Positions 41,940 to 51,267 of a stretch of 64,000 nt of DNA are shown here, piece after piece. A model generated the notes under the pieces. That model did no database searches. It was not told the origin of the DNA and saw nothing but the letters and a program-made list of their open reading frames with translations. This stretch comes from Streptomyces ficellus (lineage in GTDB: Bacteria; Actinomycetota; Actinomycetes; Streptomycetales; Streptomycetaceae): the NCBI RefSeq assembly GCF_009739905.1, contig NZ_CP034279.1:1240001-1304000 (forward strand), read 5' to 3'. Both the position numbers and the translations under genes were made by a program. Positions within the stretch are counted from its first letter, which is position 1. Each line of letters opens with the position of its first letter.

Positions 41940-42809
41940 CTACCCGGGCTCGGGGGGTCCCCCCGGCAGCAGCGTCCCTGTTCCGGCCGGCCGGGCGTCC
42001 AGGCCTTCCGTCTTCGGGCTGCGCCGCTGCCTCTTCGCCACCCAGGTGGCGAACCAGGAGAGCAGCATGCACATCCCGATGTAGATCGGCGAGATCACCA
42101 GCACCACGGGGATGAACGGCAGATCGTAGTCGAGGTTCGACGCGATCAGCTTGCCCGCGTGGAGGAATTCCTCGTAGGTGATGAGGAAGCCCAGTGAGGT
42201 GTCCTTCAGCGCGACCACCAGCTGGCTGATGATCGCGGGCAGCATGGCCCGTACGCCCTGCGGCACCAGGACGTGGGTCATGACCTGCGTCTTGCGCATG
42301 CCGAGGGAGTACGCGGCCTCCCGCTGGCCGCGCTCCACGGAGTTGACGCCCGCCCGGAACACCTCGGCGAGCACCGAGCCGTTGTAGAGGGTCAGTCCGG
42401 CGACCAGCGCGGGCAGTGGCTGGACCTTCAGCGCCACGAAGATGAAGAAGATCATCACCAGGACGGGCATGGCGCGGAAGAACTCGACGACGACGGTCGC
42501 CGTCCACCGGAAGACCCGGTGCTCGGACAGGCGTCCGGTGGCGAGGACGGCGCCCAGCGCGAGCGAGAGGACCGCCGCGAGGGCGAACGCCTTGAGGGTG
42601 TTGCCGAGTCCGCGCAGCAGCAGTTCCTGGATGCCCTCGTAGGCGAACGGGTTCCACTTGGCGTAGGTGAACTGGTCGGTGTCGAAGAGGAGGTAGAGGA
42701 CCCAGCCGACCAGTGCCACGATGAGGACGGTCGACAGGACCCCGTACGCGAAGTGCCGTTTCCGGGTCCTGGGGCCCGGGATGTCGTACAGAGCGGTTGC
42801 GCTTGTCAT
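41940..42809 (-). CDS. gluD: Amino-acid ABC importer permease 2 (GluD type)
   Basis: 289-aa inner-membrane subunit of a polar amino acid ABC importer; about six helices. Seen: GLGNTLKAFALAAVLSLALG, then the EAA loop (EVFRAGVNSVERGQREAAYSLGM) that contacts the ATPase. It carries a long Pro-rich C-terminal tail (TEGLDARPAGTGTLLPGGPP). ATG 42809 overlaps the stop of GluC by ATGA. Last gene of the gluABCD operon. Confidence 0.93.
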   Translation of the reverse strand: MTSATALYDIPGPRTRKRHFAYGVLSTVLIVALVGWVLYLLFDTDQFTYAKWNPFAYEGIQELLLRGLGNTLKAFALAAVLSLALGAVLATGRLSEHRVFRWTATVVVEFFRAMPVLVMIFFIFVALKVQPLPALVAGLTLYNGSVLAEVFRAGVNSVERGQREAAYSLGMRKTQVMTHVLVPQGVRAMLPAIISQLVVALKDTSLGFLITYEEFLHAGKLIASNLDYDLPFIPVVLVISPIYIGMCMLLSWFATWVAKRQRRSPKTEGLDARPAGTGTLLPGGPPEPG

Positions 42810-43450
42810 CGGGCGACTCCCCAGCGCTTCTCCATGATGTGGAAGACGGCGCTGATGGTGAGGGTGATGATCAGGTAGCCCAGGGCGATCCAGACGAAGG
42901 TCCAGATGATGCTGTAGCCCAGTTCGTTGAGGGTCTTGTAGGTGCCGAGGAGTTCGGTGACGCTGAACGCCCCCGCAATGGCCGAGTTCTTGGCAAGGGC
43001 GATGAGCGTGGAGCCGACCGGTGGGATGACGCTGCGGAAGGCCTGCGGGAGGACGACGGCCGCGAGGGCCTGGCTGAAGGACATGCCGAGGCTCCGGGCC
43101 GCCTCGCCCTGCCCCTGGGGCACGGTGTTGATGCCGGAGCGCAGCGCCTCGCAGATGAAGGCGGAGGTGTAGCAGCCGAGCGCGATCACCGCGAACAGGG
43201 TGAAGGGCAGGACGAGTCCGAAGCGCGGCAGGCCGAGCAGGACCGCGAAGAACAGCAGGGTGAGCGGAGTGTTGCGCAGGACGGTCACCCATACGGTGCC
43301 GAAGGCGCGCAGCGAGCCGACGGGGGCGACGCGGAAGGACGCCATGACGAAGCCGAGGACGAGGGCGAGGAGGGAGGAGTAGACCGTGAGCTCGACGGTG
43401 CCGAGGAAGCCCTCGCCGTAGAGCGACCAGTTGTCTGTCAGTACGTTCAT
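42806..43450 (-). CDS. gluC: Amino-acid ABC importer permease 1 (GluC type)
   Basis: 214-aa membrane subunit paired with GluD. Seen: GFLGTVELTVYSSLLALVLG, the NTPLTLLFF helix, and the EAA loop EALRSGINTVPQGQGEAARSLGM. Six-helix His/Glu permease fold. Starts 10 bp after the GluB stop. Confidence 0.94.
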   Translation of the reverse strand: MNVLTDNWSLYGEGFLGTVELTVYSSLLALVLGFVMASFRVAPVGSLRAFGTVWVTVLRNTPLTLLFFAVLLGLPRFGLVLPFTLFAVIALGCYTSAFICEALRSGINTVPQGQGEAARSLGMSFSQALAAVVLPQAFRSVIPPVGSTLIALAKNSAIAGAFSVTELLGTYKTLNELGYSIIWTFVWIALGYLIITLTISAVFHIMEKRWGVAR

Positions 43451-43460
43451 GGCCGGCTCC

Positions 43461-44393
43461 TCAGCTCGCCGGGTAGCGGTCGATGGCGGGGGGCTTCGGG
43501 GCCGGGACGCCGGACAGGCCGAGCGTCGCGTCGTACGCCTTCTTCCAGTTGCCGTTCTCCTCGTTGGCCTGGAGGGCGTCGTCGATGGCGAAGCGCAGCG
43601 CGTTGTCGGAGCGGGGAACGCCGACGCCGTAGGGCTCCTCGGAGAAGGGCTGCCCGACGACCTTGAGTTCGTCGGGGACCTTGGCGGCGTAGCCGAGGAG
43701 GATGGTGTCGTCGGTGGTGACGGCGTCGACCTGGTAGGTGAGGAGGTTGTCGACGCAGATCGAGTACGTGTCGTAGGCGACGAGGTCGGCCTGCGGGTAC
43801 TCCTCCTCGATCCGCTGGTAGGGCGTGGAGCCGGCGGCCGAGCAGACGCGCTTGCCGGCCAGGTCCCGCGGGCCCTTGATGCCGGTCTCGTCGGCGCGGA
43901 CGAGGAGGTCCTGGCCCGCCAGGAAGTAGGGGCCGGCGAAGCCGACGAGCTTCTTGCGGTTGTCGTTGATGGTGTAGGTGCCGACGTAGTAGTCGATCTG
44001 GCCGTTCTGGAGCGCGGTCTCGCGGTTGGCGGAGGCGATGGTGCGGAAGGAGACGGTCGCCGGGTCGAAGCCGAGGTGGGCGGCGGTCATCTTGGCGATC
44101 TCGATGTCGAATCCGGAGTAGCGGCCGCCGGCGGGGTCCTTCTCGCCGAGGTACGGCTGGTCCTCCTTGGCGCCGACGATCAGGTGGCCGCGCCTCTTGG
44201 CGCGTTCCCAGGTGGGCGAGTCGGGCAGCCGGAAGCCGGTCGCCACCCGGTAGACGGGCAGTTCGTCGGGTTGCGGGCCCTTGACGGGCGGGCTGCCGTC
44301 CTTGCCGCAGGCGCCCGCGGTCAGGGTGACGGTGAGGGCCAGCGCGAGGGCGGCCCAGGCGCGTCGCGTACGCGTACGGTTCGTACGGTTCAT
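43461..44393 (-). CDS. gluB: Glutamate-type substrate-binding lipoprotein (GluB)
   Basis: 310-aa lipoprotein that captures glutamate or a similar amino acid outside the membrane. Seen: lipobox TLTAGAC with Cys29; cluster-3 binding-protein domain with GRYSGFDIEIAKMTAAHLG, ASANRETALQNGQIDYYVG, KRVCSAAGSTPYQRIEE and YSICVDNLLTYQVDAVTTDD. The two Cys inside the domain (VCSA, SICV) may form a disulfide as in other actinobacterial GluB. Confidence 0.93.
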   Translation of the reverse strand: MNRTNRTRTRRAWAALALALTVTLTAGACGKDGSPPVKGPQPDELPVYRVATGFRLPDSPTWERAKRRGHLIVGAKEDQPYLGEKDPAGGRYSGFDIEIAKMTAAHLGFDPATVSFRTIASANRETALQNGQIDYYVGTYTINDNRKKLVGFAGPYFLAGQDLLVRADETGIKGPRDLAGKRVCSAAGSTPYQRIEEEYPQADLVAYDTYSICVDNLLTYQVDAVTTDDTILLGYAAKVPDELKVVGQPFSEEPYGVGVPRSDNALRFAIDDALQANEENGNWKKAYDATLGLSGVPAPKPPAIDRYPAS

Positions 44394-44411
44394 CGGTCCG
44401 AGCGCCCCCTG

Positions 44412-45155
<744 letters not shown>

Positions 45156-45180
45156 ACGCTGCCCTGCCCCCTTCTCAGCT

Positions 45181-45236
45181 GTGTCGAGGTCAGCGCAAAC
45201 TATCCAGCCCGAAAAGGGACTTCACGCCCTCGACAC
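45181..45236. promoter_or_regulatory. 8-bp inverted repeat in gluABCD leader
   Basis: GTGTCGAG (45181-45188) and CTCGACAC (45229-45236) face each other 40 bases apart, just upstream of gluA. They may form an mRNA stem, or be two regulator half-sites around the promoter. No clean -35/-10 pair is visible. Confidence 0.35.
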
Positions 45237-45279
45237 GCATAAAGGGGGCATAAGCCGTATAACCACCCGATCCGGGAGG

Positions 45280-45726
45280 TCAGCCCTCGGCGGCCTCCGC
45301 GTAGACCTGGGAGAGTTCCGGGGATCCGCCGATCGCCCAGTCCAGACCGGCCTCGACGACGTGGATCTCCCGGCCCGACACCAGCCGGACGACGGGCTGG
45401 CCGCCCCGCGTCAGGTGCCAGTGCGCGCCGGGCACCGTCCGTACGATGACCGTACCGAGGTAGAGCCCCGCGTCGTTGCCGAGCCAGGGCAGCTCCTCGG
45501 GGTCGTCCCGCCAGCGCGGCGGAAGCTGGTCGAGGGCCTCCAGCGAGCGGGGCGTGTCGTCCAGCCGCACCCCCTGCTCCTTCACCCGGGCGCGCAGCAG
45601 GTCGCACTCGGCGAGCATGTCGGCCACGCCCTCCGGGTCGCCGTCCCTCGGGCCGCTCTCGACGGCCGCGAGAGCGCGCCCACCGCCGTGCCGCTTCCGC
45701 CAGGCGTCCAGGAAAGGGATGTTCAT
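45280..45726 (-). CDS. DUF6278-like conserved protein
   Basis: 148 aa, function unknown; looks like the small actinobacterial DUF6278 group from memory. Seen: MNIPFLDAWRKRHGGG, GVADMLAECDLLRARVKEQG, WLGNDAGLYLGTVIVRTVPGAHWHL, and SPELSQVYAEAA. Soluble, no signal. Lies between gluA's leader and the exonuclease III gene, same strand; the 48-bp gap suggests possible read-through. Confidence 0.72.
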   Translation of the reverse strand: MNIPFLDAWRKRHGGGRALAAVESGPRDGDPEGVADMLAECDLLRARVKEQGVRLDDTPRSLEALDQLPPRWRDDPEELPWLGNDAGLYLGTVIVRTVPGAHWHLTRGGQPVVRLVSGREIHVVEAGLDWAIGGSPELSQVYAEAAEG

Positions 45727-45774
45727 GGCACCCAGCGTCGCACCGAACGCACCGGGCGCACTACAGGGCGCGCG

Positions 45775-46554
45775 CTACACGTCGAGGTCGACGACGACCG
45801 GGGCGTGGTCCGAGGCGCCCTTGCCCTTGCGCTCCTCACGGTCGACGTAGGCGTCCTTGACCGCGTCGGAGAACGGCTTGTTGCCGTACACCAGGTCGAT
45901 GCGCATGCCCCGGTTCTTGGGGAAGCACAGCTGGCGGTAGTCCCAGTACGTGAACGGGTGGTCGTACTTCAGCGGGCGGGGCACCACGTCGGTGAGCCCG
46001 GTCTCCCGCAGCCCGGCCAGCGCGGCGCGCTCGGGCTCGGTGACGTGCGTGGAGCCCTCGAAGAAGGCGCGGTCGAAGACGTCGTCGTCGGTCGGCGCGA
46101 TGTTGAAGTCGCCGAGCACCGCGAAGGGGCGGGAGCCCGCCGCGTCCTCGGCGACGGCGCCCTTGAGCGTCTCCAGCCAGCGCAGCTTGTACGCGTAGTG
46201 CTCGTGGGCGACCTCGCGGCCGTTCGGCACGTACACCGACCAGACCCGGACCGGGCCGCAGGTCGCGGAGATGGCCCGGGGCTCCGCCACGGCCTCGTAC
46301 TCCGGGCCGCCGGGCAGGCCGTGGACCACGTCCTCCAGGCCGACGCGGGAGACCAGGGCCACGCCGTTCCACCGGCCGGTGGCGTGCACCGACGACGCGT
46401 ACCCCAGCTCGCGCAGCTCGTCGGTGGGGAACTGCTCCGCCGTGCACTTGGTCTCCTGGACGCACAGCACGTCCGTGCCGCTGCTCTCCAGCCAGGCGAG
46501 GAGCCGGGGCAGCCGGGCGGTGATCGAATTGACGTTCCAGGTGGCGATGCGCAT
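45775..46554 (-). CDS. xthA: Exodeoxyribonuclease III
   Basis: AP endonuclease / 3'-phosphodiesterase of base excision repair, 259 aa. Seen: IATWNVNSITARLPRL at the start, VQETKCTAEQF (Glu metal ligand), VYVPNGREV, GDFNIAPTDDDV (Asp/Asn catalytic), and the final GASDHAPVVVD with the Asp-His pair. Start ATG 46554; TAGGCT (46562-46567 reversed) lies 7 bases upstream, so a leaderless message is likely. Confidence 0.95.
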   Translation of the reverse strand: MRIATWNVNSITARLPRLLAWLESSGTDVLCVQETKCTAEQFPTDELRELGYASSVHATGRWNGVALVSRVGLEDVVHGLPGGPEYEAVAEPRAISATCGPVRVWSVYVPNGREVAHEHYAYKLRWLETLKGAVAEDAAGSRPFAVLGDFNIAPTDDDVFDRAFFEGSTHVTEPERAALAGLRETGLTDVVPRPLKYDHPFTYWDYRQLCFPKNRGMRIDLVYGNKPFSDAVKDAYVDREERKGKGASDHAPVVVDLDV

Positions 46555-46561
46555 GTCCCAC

Positions 46562-46567
46562 AGCCTA
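46562..46567 (-). promoter_or_regulatory. TAGGCT -10 element, leaderless exonuclease III transcript
   Basis: TAGGCT on the coding strand lies 7 bases before the ATG at 46554, with no Shine-Dalgarno. Confidence 0.45.
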
Positions 46568-46608
46568 ACGGGGGCCTGTGACAGGCGGGGGTGACGCGTC
46601 GGCGGCCG

Positions 46609-47241
46609 TCACAGCTCCGCCGTGTCCCCGGGCGTCAGCCGGCCGTGGTCCGTGCCGCCGAGCCCGCCGATCTGGCGGTCGTAGATGGGCCGGGCCAGGT
46701 CGGTGAGGAGGGCGTCGTGGATGTCGATGGCGCGCCGCGGCTTCACCTCGCGCACGTAGTCGATGACCTCGGAGATCTTGTTCCAGGGGGCCATCACCGG
46801 GAGCATCAGCGTCTCGACGGGGTGGTCGGGGACGGTGAGCGCGTCGCCGGGGTGGAAGAGGGCGCCGTCGACCAGGAAGCCGATGTTGGTGACCCGGGGG
46901 ATGTCCGGGTGGATCACGGCGTGCAGTTCGCCGTGCACCTGGACGTCGAACCCGGCGGCGGTGAAGGTGTCGCCGTGGCCCACCGTGTGGACCCGGCCGG
47001 GGAAGGCCGCCGAGATCTTCTCCGCGACGCTGCGCAGCGTCCAGATCTCGGCGCCCGGGGACGCCTCCAGGGCGACGCGCAGCCGCCCCTCGTCGAAGTG
47101 GTCGGGGTGTTCGTGGGTGACCAGGACGGCGTCCGCGCCGAGCGCCGCGTCCGGTTCGGTGAACCCGCCGGGGTCGACGACGAGCGTGCGCCCGCCCTTC
47201 TCCAGCCGGATGCAGGCGTGGGACTTCTTGGTCAGCTTCAT
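46609..47241 (-). CDS. Metallo-beta-lactamase-fold hydrolase
   Basis: 210 aa, UPF0173-like metal-dependent hydrolase, substrate unknown. Seen: VTHEHPDHFD (HxHxDH), the more distal His in LHAVIHPDI, and Asp in FHPGDALTV. Single domain. ATG 47241; 17 bp after the PcaL stop, so probably on its transcript. Confidence 0.88.
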   Translation of the reverse strand: MKLTKKSHACIRLEKGGRTLVVDPGGFTEPDAALGADAVLVTHEHPDHFDEGRLRVALEASPGAEIWTLRSVAEKISAAFPGRVHTVGHGDTFTAAGFDVQVHGELHAVIHPDIPRVTNIGFLVDGALFHPGDALTVPDHPVETLMLPVMAPWNKISEVIDYVREVKPRRAIDIHDALLTDLARPIYDRQIGGLGGTDHGRLTPGDTAEL

Positions 47242-47258
47242 GGGACCATCCTGCCCCT

Positions 47259-48716
47259 TCAGGCTTCCGGAGTGGTCTCCTCCACGATCACCTGGCGGGC
47301 GACGCGGAACGCCGAGTTGGCGGCCGGGACGCCGCAGTAGACGGCGGTCTGGAGCAGCACTTCCTTGATCTCGGCGGGCGAGAGGCCGTTGCGGAGGGCG
47401 GCGCGGGTGTGGAAGGCGAGCTCCTCCAGGTGGCCGCCGGCGACCAGGGCGGTCAGGGTGACGGCGCTGCGGGTGCGCCGGTCCAGGCCGTCGCGGGTCC
47501 ACACCTCGCCCCAGGCGTAGCGGGTGATCAGGTCCTGGAAGTCGCCGGTGAAGTCGTCGGCGGCGGCCATGGCCCGGTCGACGTGGGCGTCGCCCAGCAC
47601 CTCGCGCCGCACCTTCATCCCCGCGTCGTACGGGTCGGGCCGCTCGGCTCCCGCAGGTGCGGGCGCGGCGGCCCCGGGGGCCTGCGGGCCCGCGGCGGCC
47701 GGGGGCGGCACCGCCGCGGCGGCCACCGGCGGTACGGCGCTCGGGACGGCCCCGGGTTCGGCCGGGCCGGGCTCGGCGGGCGTCACCGGCGTCACGGGCG
47801 TCACGGGCGTCGTCGCCGGCGCGACGGTGGCCGACGGGACGGCGTGCGCGACCGCCGGGGCGGCCGGGGCGGCGATGGCCTGCGCCACGGGCGGCGCCGC
47901 GAGGGCGGCCATGCCGGTGGACGAGTCGGACACGGCCTGCCAGCTGGTGGAGAAGTGCCGTACCAGCAGGTCGGTGACGGCCGCGGGCTGCTCCACCGGC
48001 GCGAGGTGGGAGGCGCCGGGCACCACGGCGAGACGGGCGTCGGGGATGCCGGCGACCAGGTGGCGGGCCTCGGCGGGGCCGGTGACGCGGTCCTCGGAGC
48101 CGACCAGCACCAGGGTGGGGACGCCCACGCGGCCGAGGTCGGCGCGGACGTCGAACGCGGCGAGCGCCTCGCAGGCGGCGACGTACGCGCCGGCGTCGGT
48201 GGTGCGGACCATCTGGACGGCCCACTCGACGATGGCGGGCTGGGCGGCGGCGAAGCCGGGGGTGAACCAGCGCTCGGGCGCGGTGCGGGCCATCGGGTCG
48301 AGGCCGTTGGTGCGGACGATCACCCCGCGCTGGCGGAACTCGTCGGCGGTGCCGAAGCGGGGCGAGGAGGCGATCAGGGCGAGCGAGGCGAGACGGTGCG
48401 GGGCGCGCAGGGCGAGGTCGGTGCCGATGGCGCCGCCGATGGAGCACCCGGCGTAGCCGAAGCGGTGGACGCCCAGTTCGTCGAGGGTGGCCAGCAGCCG
48501 GTCGGTGAGGTCGGCGACGGAGCTCGCGGGGTGGGCGGGGGCGCCGCCGTGGCCGGGGAGGTCGAAGCGGATGACCCGCCACTGGCGCACCAGCTCGGGT
48601 ATCTGCCGGTCCCACATGTGCCAGGTGGTGCCGAGCGACGGGCCGAGGATGAGGACGGGGGCGTCGTCGGGGCCGTCGGACCGGTATTGCAGGGTGTTCG
48701 GTGGTGTCTCGCTCAC
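47259..48716 (-). CDS. pcaL: PcaL: 3-oxoadipate enol-lactonase + carboxymuconolactone decarboxylase
   Basis: 485-aa fusion of two steps of the beta-ketoadipate pathway. N-terminal alpha/beta-hydrolase lactonase (1-265; elbow GCSIGG, final GASHLAPVEQP with His) and C-terminal carboxymuconolactone decarboxylase (375-485; GEVWTRDGLDRRTRSAVTL, HTRAALRNGLSPAEIKEV, QTAVYCGVPAANSA). They are joined by about 95 residues rich in Ala/Pro/Val including three TPV repeats, much longer than needed. No pcaG/H/B/I/J genes lie in the window, so the rest of the pathway is elsewhere. Confidence 0.93.
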   Translation of the reverse strand: MSETPPNTLQYRSDGPDDAPVLILGPSLGTTWHMWDRQIPELVRQWRVIRFDLPGHGGAPAHPASSVADLTDRLLATLDELGVHRFGYAGCSIGGAIGTDLALRAPHRLASLALIASSPRFGTADEFRQRGVIVRTNGLDPMARTAPERWFTPGFAAAQPAIVEWAVQMVRTTDAGAYVAACEALAAFDVRADLGRVGVPTLVLVGSEDRVTGPAEARHLVAGIPDARLAVVPGASHLAPVEQPAAVTDLLVRHFSTSWQAVSDSSTGMAALAAPPVAQAIAAPAAPAVAHAVPSATVAPATTPVTPVTPVTPAEPGPAEPGAVPSAVPPVAAAAVPPPAAAGPQAPGAAAPAPAGAERPDPYDAGMKVRREVLGDAHVDRAMAAADDFTGDFQDLITRYAWGEVWTRDGLDRRTRSAVTLTALVAGGHLEELAFHTRAALRNGLSPAEIKEVLLQTAVYCGVPAANSAFRVARQVIVEETTPEA

Positions 48717-49075
48717 TCGTCAGAGCCTCTCATCTCTCCGGTCCGCCCCTGAGGCGGGGGGCCTGACTGTGCCCTTCCGGCCGGGTGGCGCGTGCCGGGC
48801 CGCCGAATCCGACGATGACCGGGTCGCCGTCGCCGTCGCCGGCGGCAGCGGTGCGGAACCGCAAACGCTTCCCGCCCTTGTCCGAATCGCACTCCGGACA
48901 CGCCGCTGACCTGCCCGGACAGCCGGCGCGCTGTCCGGGACAGCCGGTGGGCGTTGCCCCGGCCCGCCGCCGGTCGCGAGGCTCTTCGGTGTCCGGCCGG
49001 GCCGGCCCGTCACCGTGCGGGCCGCCCGTGCCTCGTCGATGAGCACCAGCGCCACAGGGCGCGAAAGGGGAGGAC
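48717..49075. other. 359-bp gap between PcaL and a small secreted protein gene
   Basis: No convincing gene. One reverse frame (ending near 48730) has moderately high third-position GC and reads CPECDSDKGG then DPVIVGFGGPAR, but it lacks a start codon with a ribosome site. The region's main feature is the overlapping dyad at 48914-48944. Confidence 0.5.
48914..48944. promoter_or_regulatory. Two overlapping dyads
   Basis: CCCGGACAGC-N6-GCTGTCCGGG (48914-48939; perfect 10-bp arms) overlaps GCTGTCC-G-GGACAGC (48930-48944; perfect 7-bp arms). They share GCTGTCC, so two alternative stems or a three-half-site operator (GGACAGC, GCTGTCC, GGACAGC) result. It lies about 130 bp before the secreted protein start. 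Confidence 0.45.
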
Positions 49076-49450
49076 ATGAAGATCCGTCGTACGTTGACGG
49101 CGGCCGTGATGCTCGGGGCATCGGCCGTCGTCCCCACCGCCGGGGCGGCCGTCGCCGCGTCCGCACCCGCCTCCGCGGCCCGGATCGCAGCGGTCGACTG
49201 CGACTGGGACATCGAGGGGCGCGAGGGCATCCGGCACATGCACTACAAGGCGGGCGCCACCTTCCGCGGGGGCCCCTACTCGGAGTGCGACGGGTACAAG
49301 CAGCCGAACCAGGGCTGGGCCCACGCGACCTGCTACTACTACAACCCCGCCCGCGGGACGAAGTGGTTCTGGTCCCCCGACTGGACCTCGTGGGTATACA
49401 GCGGGAACGTGACCTTCCCGTACGGCGACGAGCCCACCCGGCGCTGCTGA
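49076..49450 (+). CDS. Small secreted protein with four cysteines
   Basis: 124 aa, no known function. Seen: signal peptide (KIRRTLTAAVMLGASAVVPTAGAAVA) and a mature domain of about 85 residues with Cys in VDCDW, YSECDG, HATCYYY and a final RRC, probably two disulfides. Many aromatic residues (YYYNPARGTKWFWSPDW). SH3-like or lectin-like folds are possible. GGGAGG lies 5 bases before the ATG. Convergent with the 49497 gene. Confidence 0.78.
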   Translation: MKIRRTLTAAVMLGASAVVPTAGAAVAASAPASAARIAAVDCDWDIEGREGIRHMHYKAGATFRGGPYSECDGYKQPNQGWAHATCYYYNPARGTKWFWSPDWTSWVYSGNVTFPYGDEPTRRC

Positions 49451-49496
49451 ACGCGCCGCCGCCCGCGCCCCCGGGCCGTGTCCTCCATGAGGCCGG

Positions 49497-50060
49497 TCAG
49501 GGGGTCGCGGTCGAGACGACGTACACGCGGGGGGCCGCCGGGTCGGTGAGGTCGACGGTGATGTCCTGGCTGGGGCGGGGGTCCTTCTGGCGGTGCGTGG
49601 TGGCGGACCAGTCGTGGCCGCCGGGGAACTTCCAGCCCACCGTGTGGGCGTCGCGCTCGCTGATCGTGACGTCCTGGGCGTCGAGGGCGGCGCGGCTCGT
49701 CCCGACGTCGTTGAGGAAGTCGTCCAGCCCCGCGCCGGTGGTGGTGAACTCGACGTACAGCCTGCTGGACTTCCAGTTGCTGGTCTCGAAGTAGGCGACC
49801 TCGGTGGAGCCGCCGGGGATCGGGACCTCGAAGACGCGGCGCTTCATCTTGGACGGCCAGCTGTCCTGGAGTCCGGTGACGGAGGACTCGGCCTCCTTGT
49901 CGCGTCCGCTGGCGCGGCTCTGCTGGGCGGAGATCACCAGGTAGCCGGCCGGGATGCCGATGAGCAGCACGATGACGACGGCGGTCAGGACCCGGCGGCG
50001 GATCATGCGCCGGCGCTCCTCCGGTGAGGCGGGCTGGTTCAGTACGGACGTCACTGCCAT
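49497..50060 (-). CDS. Membrane protein coupled to the ROK kinase gene
   Basis: 187 aa, unknown function. Seen: a short cytosolic N-terminus, basic stretch (EERRRMIRRR), one transmembrane helix (about 20-44, VLTAVVIVLLIGIPAGYLVISA) and an extracytoplasmic beta-rich domain (VFEVPIPGGSTEVAYFETSNWKSSRLYVEFTT). Its ATG begins 2 bp after the ROK kinase TAG stop, so it is translated with the kinase. It may sense or modulate sugar status; this is inference. Confidence 0.72.
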   Translation of the reverse strand: MAVTSVLNQPASPEERRRMIRRRVLTAVVIVLLIGIPAGYLVISAQQSRASGRDKEAESSVTGLQDSWPSKMKRRVFEVPIPGGSTEVAYFETSNWKSSRLYVEFTTTGAGLDDFLNDVGTSRAALDAQDVTISERDAHTVGWKFPGGHDWSATTHRQKDPRPSQDITVDLTDPAAPRVYVVSTATP

Positions 50061-50062
50061 GA

Positions 50063-51220
50063 CTACGGTTCCTGGGTGGGGGTCGTACGGCCGTTGCGGA
50101 TCGCCTGGGCGTACCGCTCGTACTTCTCGTAGCGCTCCAGGCGGCGGCGGTTGGCGCGGCGGAAGCGGCGGGCGACCAGCCGGGCGAGGTCGGCGGCACC
50201 GACCATACCCGCCTCGGGGCCGAGCTGCGCCTTGGCGATGCGGGCCTCGGGGCGGTAGCCGCGGCCGGTGAGGTGGCGGCGGAAGGCGTCGCGGGCGGGG
50301 CCGATGAGCAGGTCGTCGGCGGCGCTGACGCCTCCCCCGACGACGAAGCAGGACGGGTCGAGGGCGGCGGCCAGGTTGGCGATGCCGACGCCGAGCCACT
50401 GGCCGATGTCCTGGAACAGCTCGACGCACATCGCGTCGCCCTCGCGGGCCAGCTCGGTGATCAGCGGGCCGGTGATGTCGGGGACGGAGCCCTTGACGCG
50501 CTCGATGATGTTGTACGCGACCGGCGAGTCGGCCGCCGCCAGCTCCCGGGCCTCCCTGACCAGGGCGTTTCCGGAGCTGTACTGCTCCCAGCAGCCGCGG
50601 TTGCCGCAGGGGCAGCGGTGGCCGCCGGGGACGACCTGCATGTGCCCGAACTCGCCGGCGACGCCGTACTTGCCGCGCTTGACCTGGCCGTCCTCCAGGA
50701 TGGCGCCGCCGATGCCGGTACCGAGGGTGATCATGACCAGGTGGTCCTCGCCGCGGCCCGCGCCGAACCGCCACTCCGCCCAGGCGGCGGTGTTGGCGTC
50801 GTTGTCGACCATGACGGGGACGGCGAGGCGGGCCTGGAGCGAGTCGCGCAGCGGCTCGTTGCGCCAGGCCAGGTGCGGGGCGAACAGGACGCGGCTGCGG
50901 TCGGCGTCGACCCAGCCGGCGGCGCCGATGCCGACCGCGTGGACGTCGTGCCGGTCGGAGAGGTCCAGGACCAGCTCGGTGATGGTGTCCTCGACGACCT
51001 TGGCGCTCTTGGACTTGTCCGGCGTCTCGGTCTTGATCTGCTCCAGGATCTGACCGTCGGCGTCGACGACGCCCGCCATCACCTTCGTGCCGCCGATGTC
51101 GATGCCGACGGTGGGGACGCGGGGCGCGGTCAGGTGCGAGCGGCGCTCACGGGCCGAGACGGTCCGCAGGACAGTGGCGCGGGCGGGGCCCTTGTGGGCG
51201 AGATCGCGGTACGTGCTCAC
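50063..51220 (-). CDS. ROK-family sugar kinase (glucokinase-like)
   Basis: 385 aa, ATP-dependent sugar kinase or related regulator. Seen: VGIDIGGTKVMAGVV (ATP site), catalytic Asp in VDNDANTAAWAEWRFGAG, LGTGIGGAI, and the zinc-binding ROK motif HRCPCGNRGCWEQYSSG. About 35 extra residues before the ATP motif. GTG 51220 with AGGAC upstream. It follows the ABC ATPase of the same locus after a 115-bp gap with a hairpin, and likely phosphorylates the imported sugar. Confidence 0.9.
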   Translation of the reverse strand: MSTYRDLAHKGPARATVLRTVSARERRSHLTAPRVPTVGIDIGGTKVMAGVVDADGQILEQIKTETPDKSKSAKVVEDTITELVLDLSDRHDVHAVGIGAAGWVDADRSRVLFAPHLAWRNEPLRDSLQARLAVPVMVDNDANTAAWAEWRFGAGRGEDHLVMITLGTGIGGAILEDGQVKRGKYGVAGEFGHMQVVPGGHRCPCGNRGCWEQYSSGNALVREARELAAADSPVAYNIIERVKGSVPDITGPLITELAREGDAMCVELFQDIGQWLGVGIANLAAALDPSCFVVGGGVSAADDLLIGPARDAFRRHLTGRGYRPEARIAKAQLGPEAGMVGAADLARLVARRFRRANRRRLERYEKYERYAQAIRNGRTTPTQEP

Positions 51221-51267
51221 GAGTCCTGTCGTCCCTGGTGGTGGGGGGAGCCGGGCTGTGGGGGGCC

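Noticed and set aside
48730..48901. Small reverse gene with a CPEC zinc-ribbon-like start
   Set aside because: Moderate third-position GC, but no start codon with a ribosome site and no recognisable continuation; kept only as a note on the gap.
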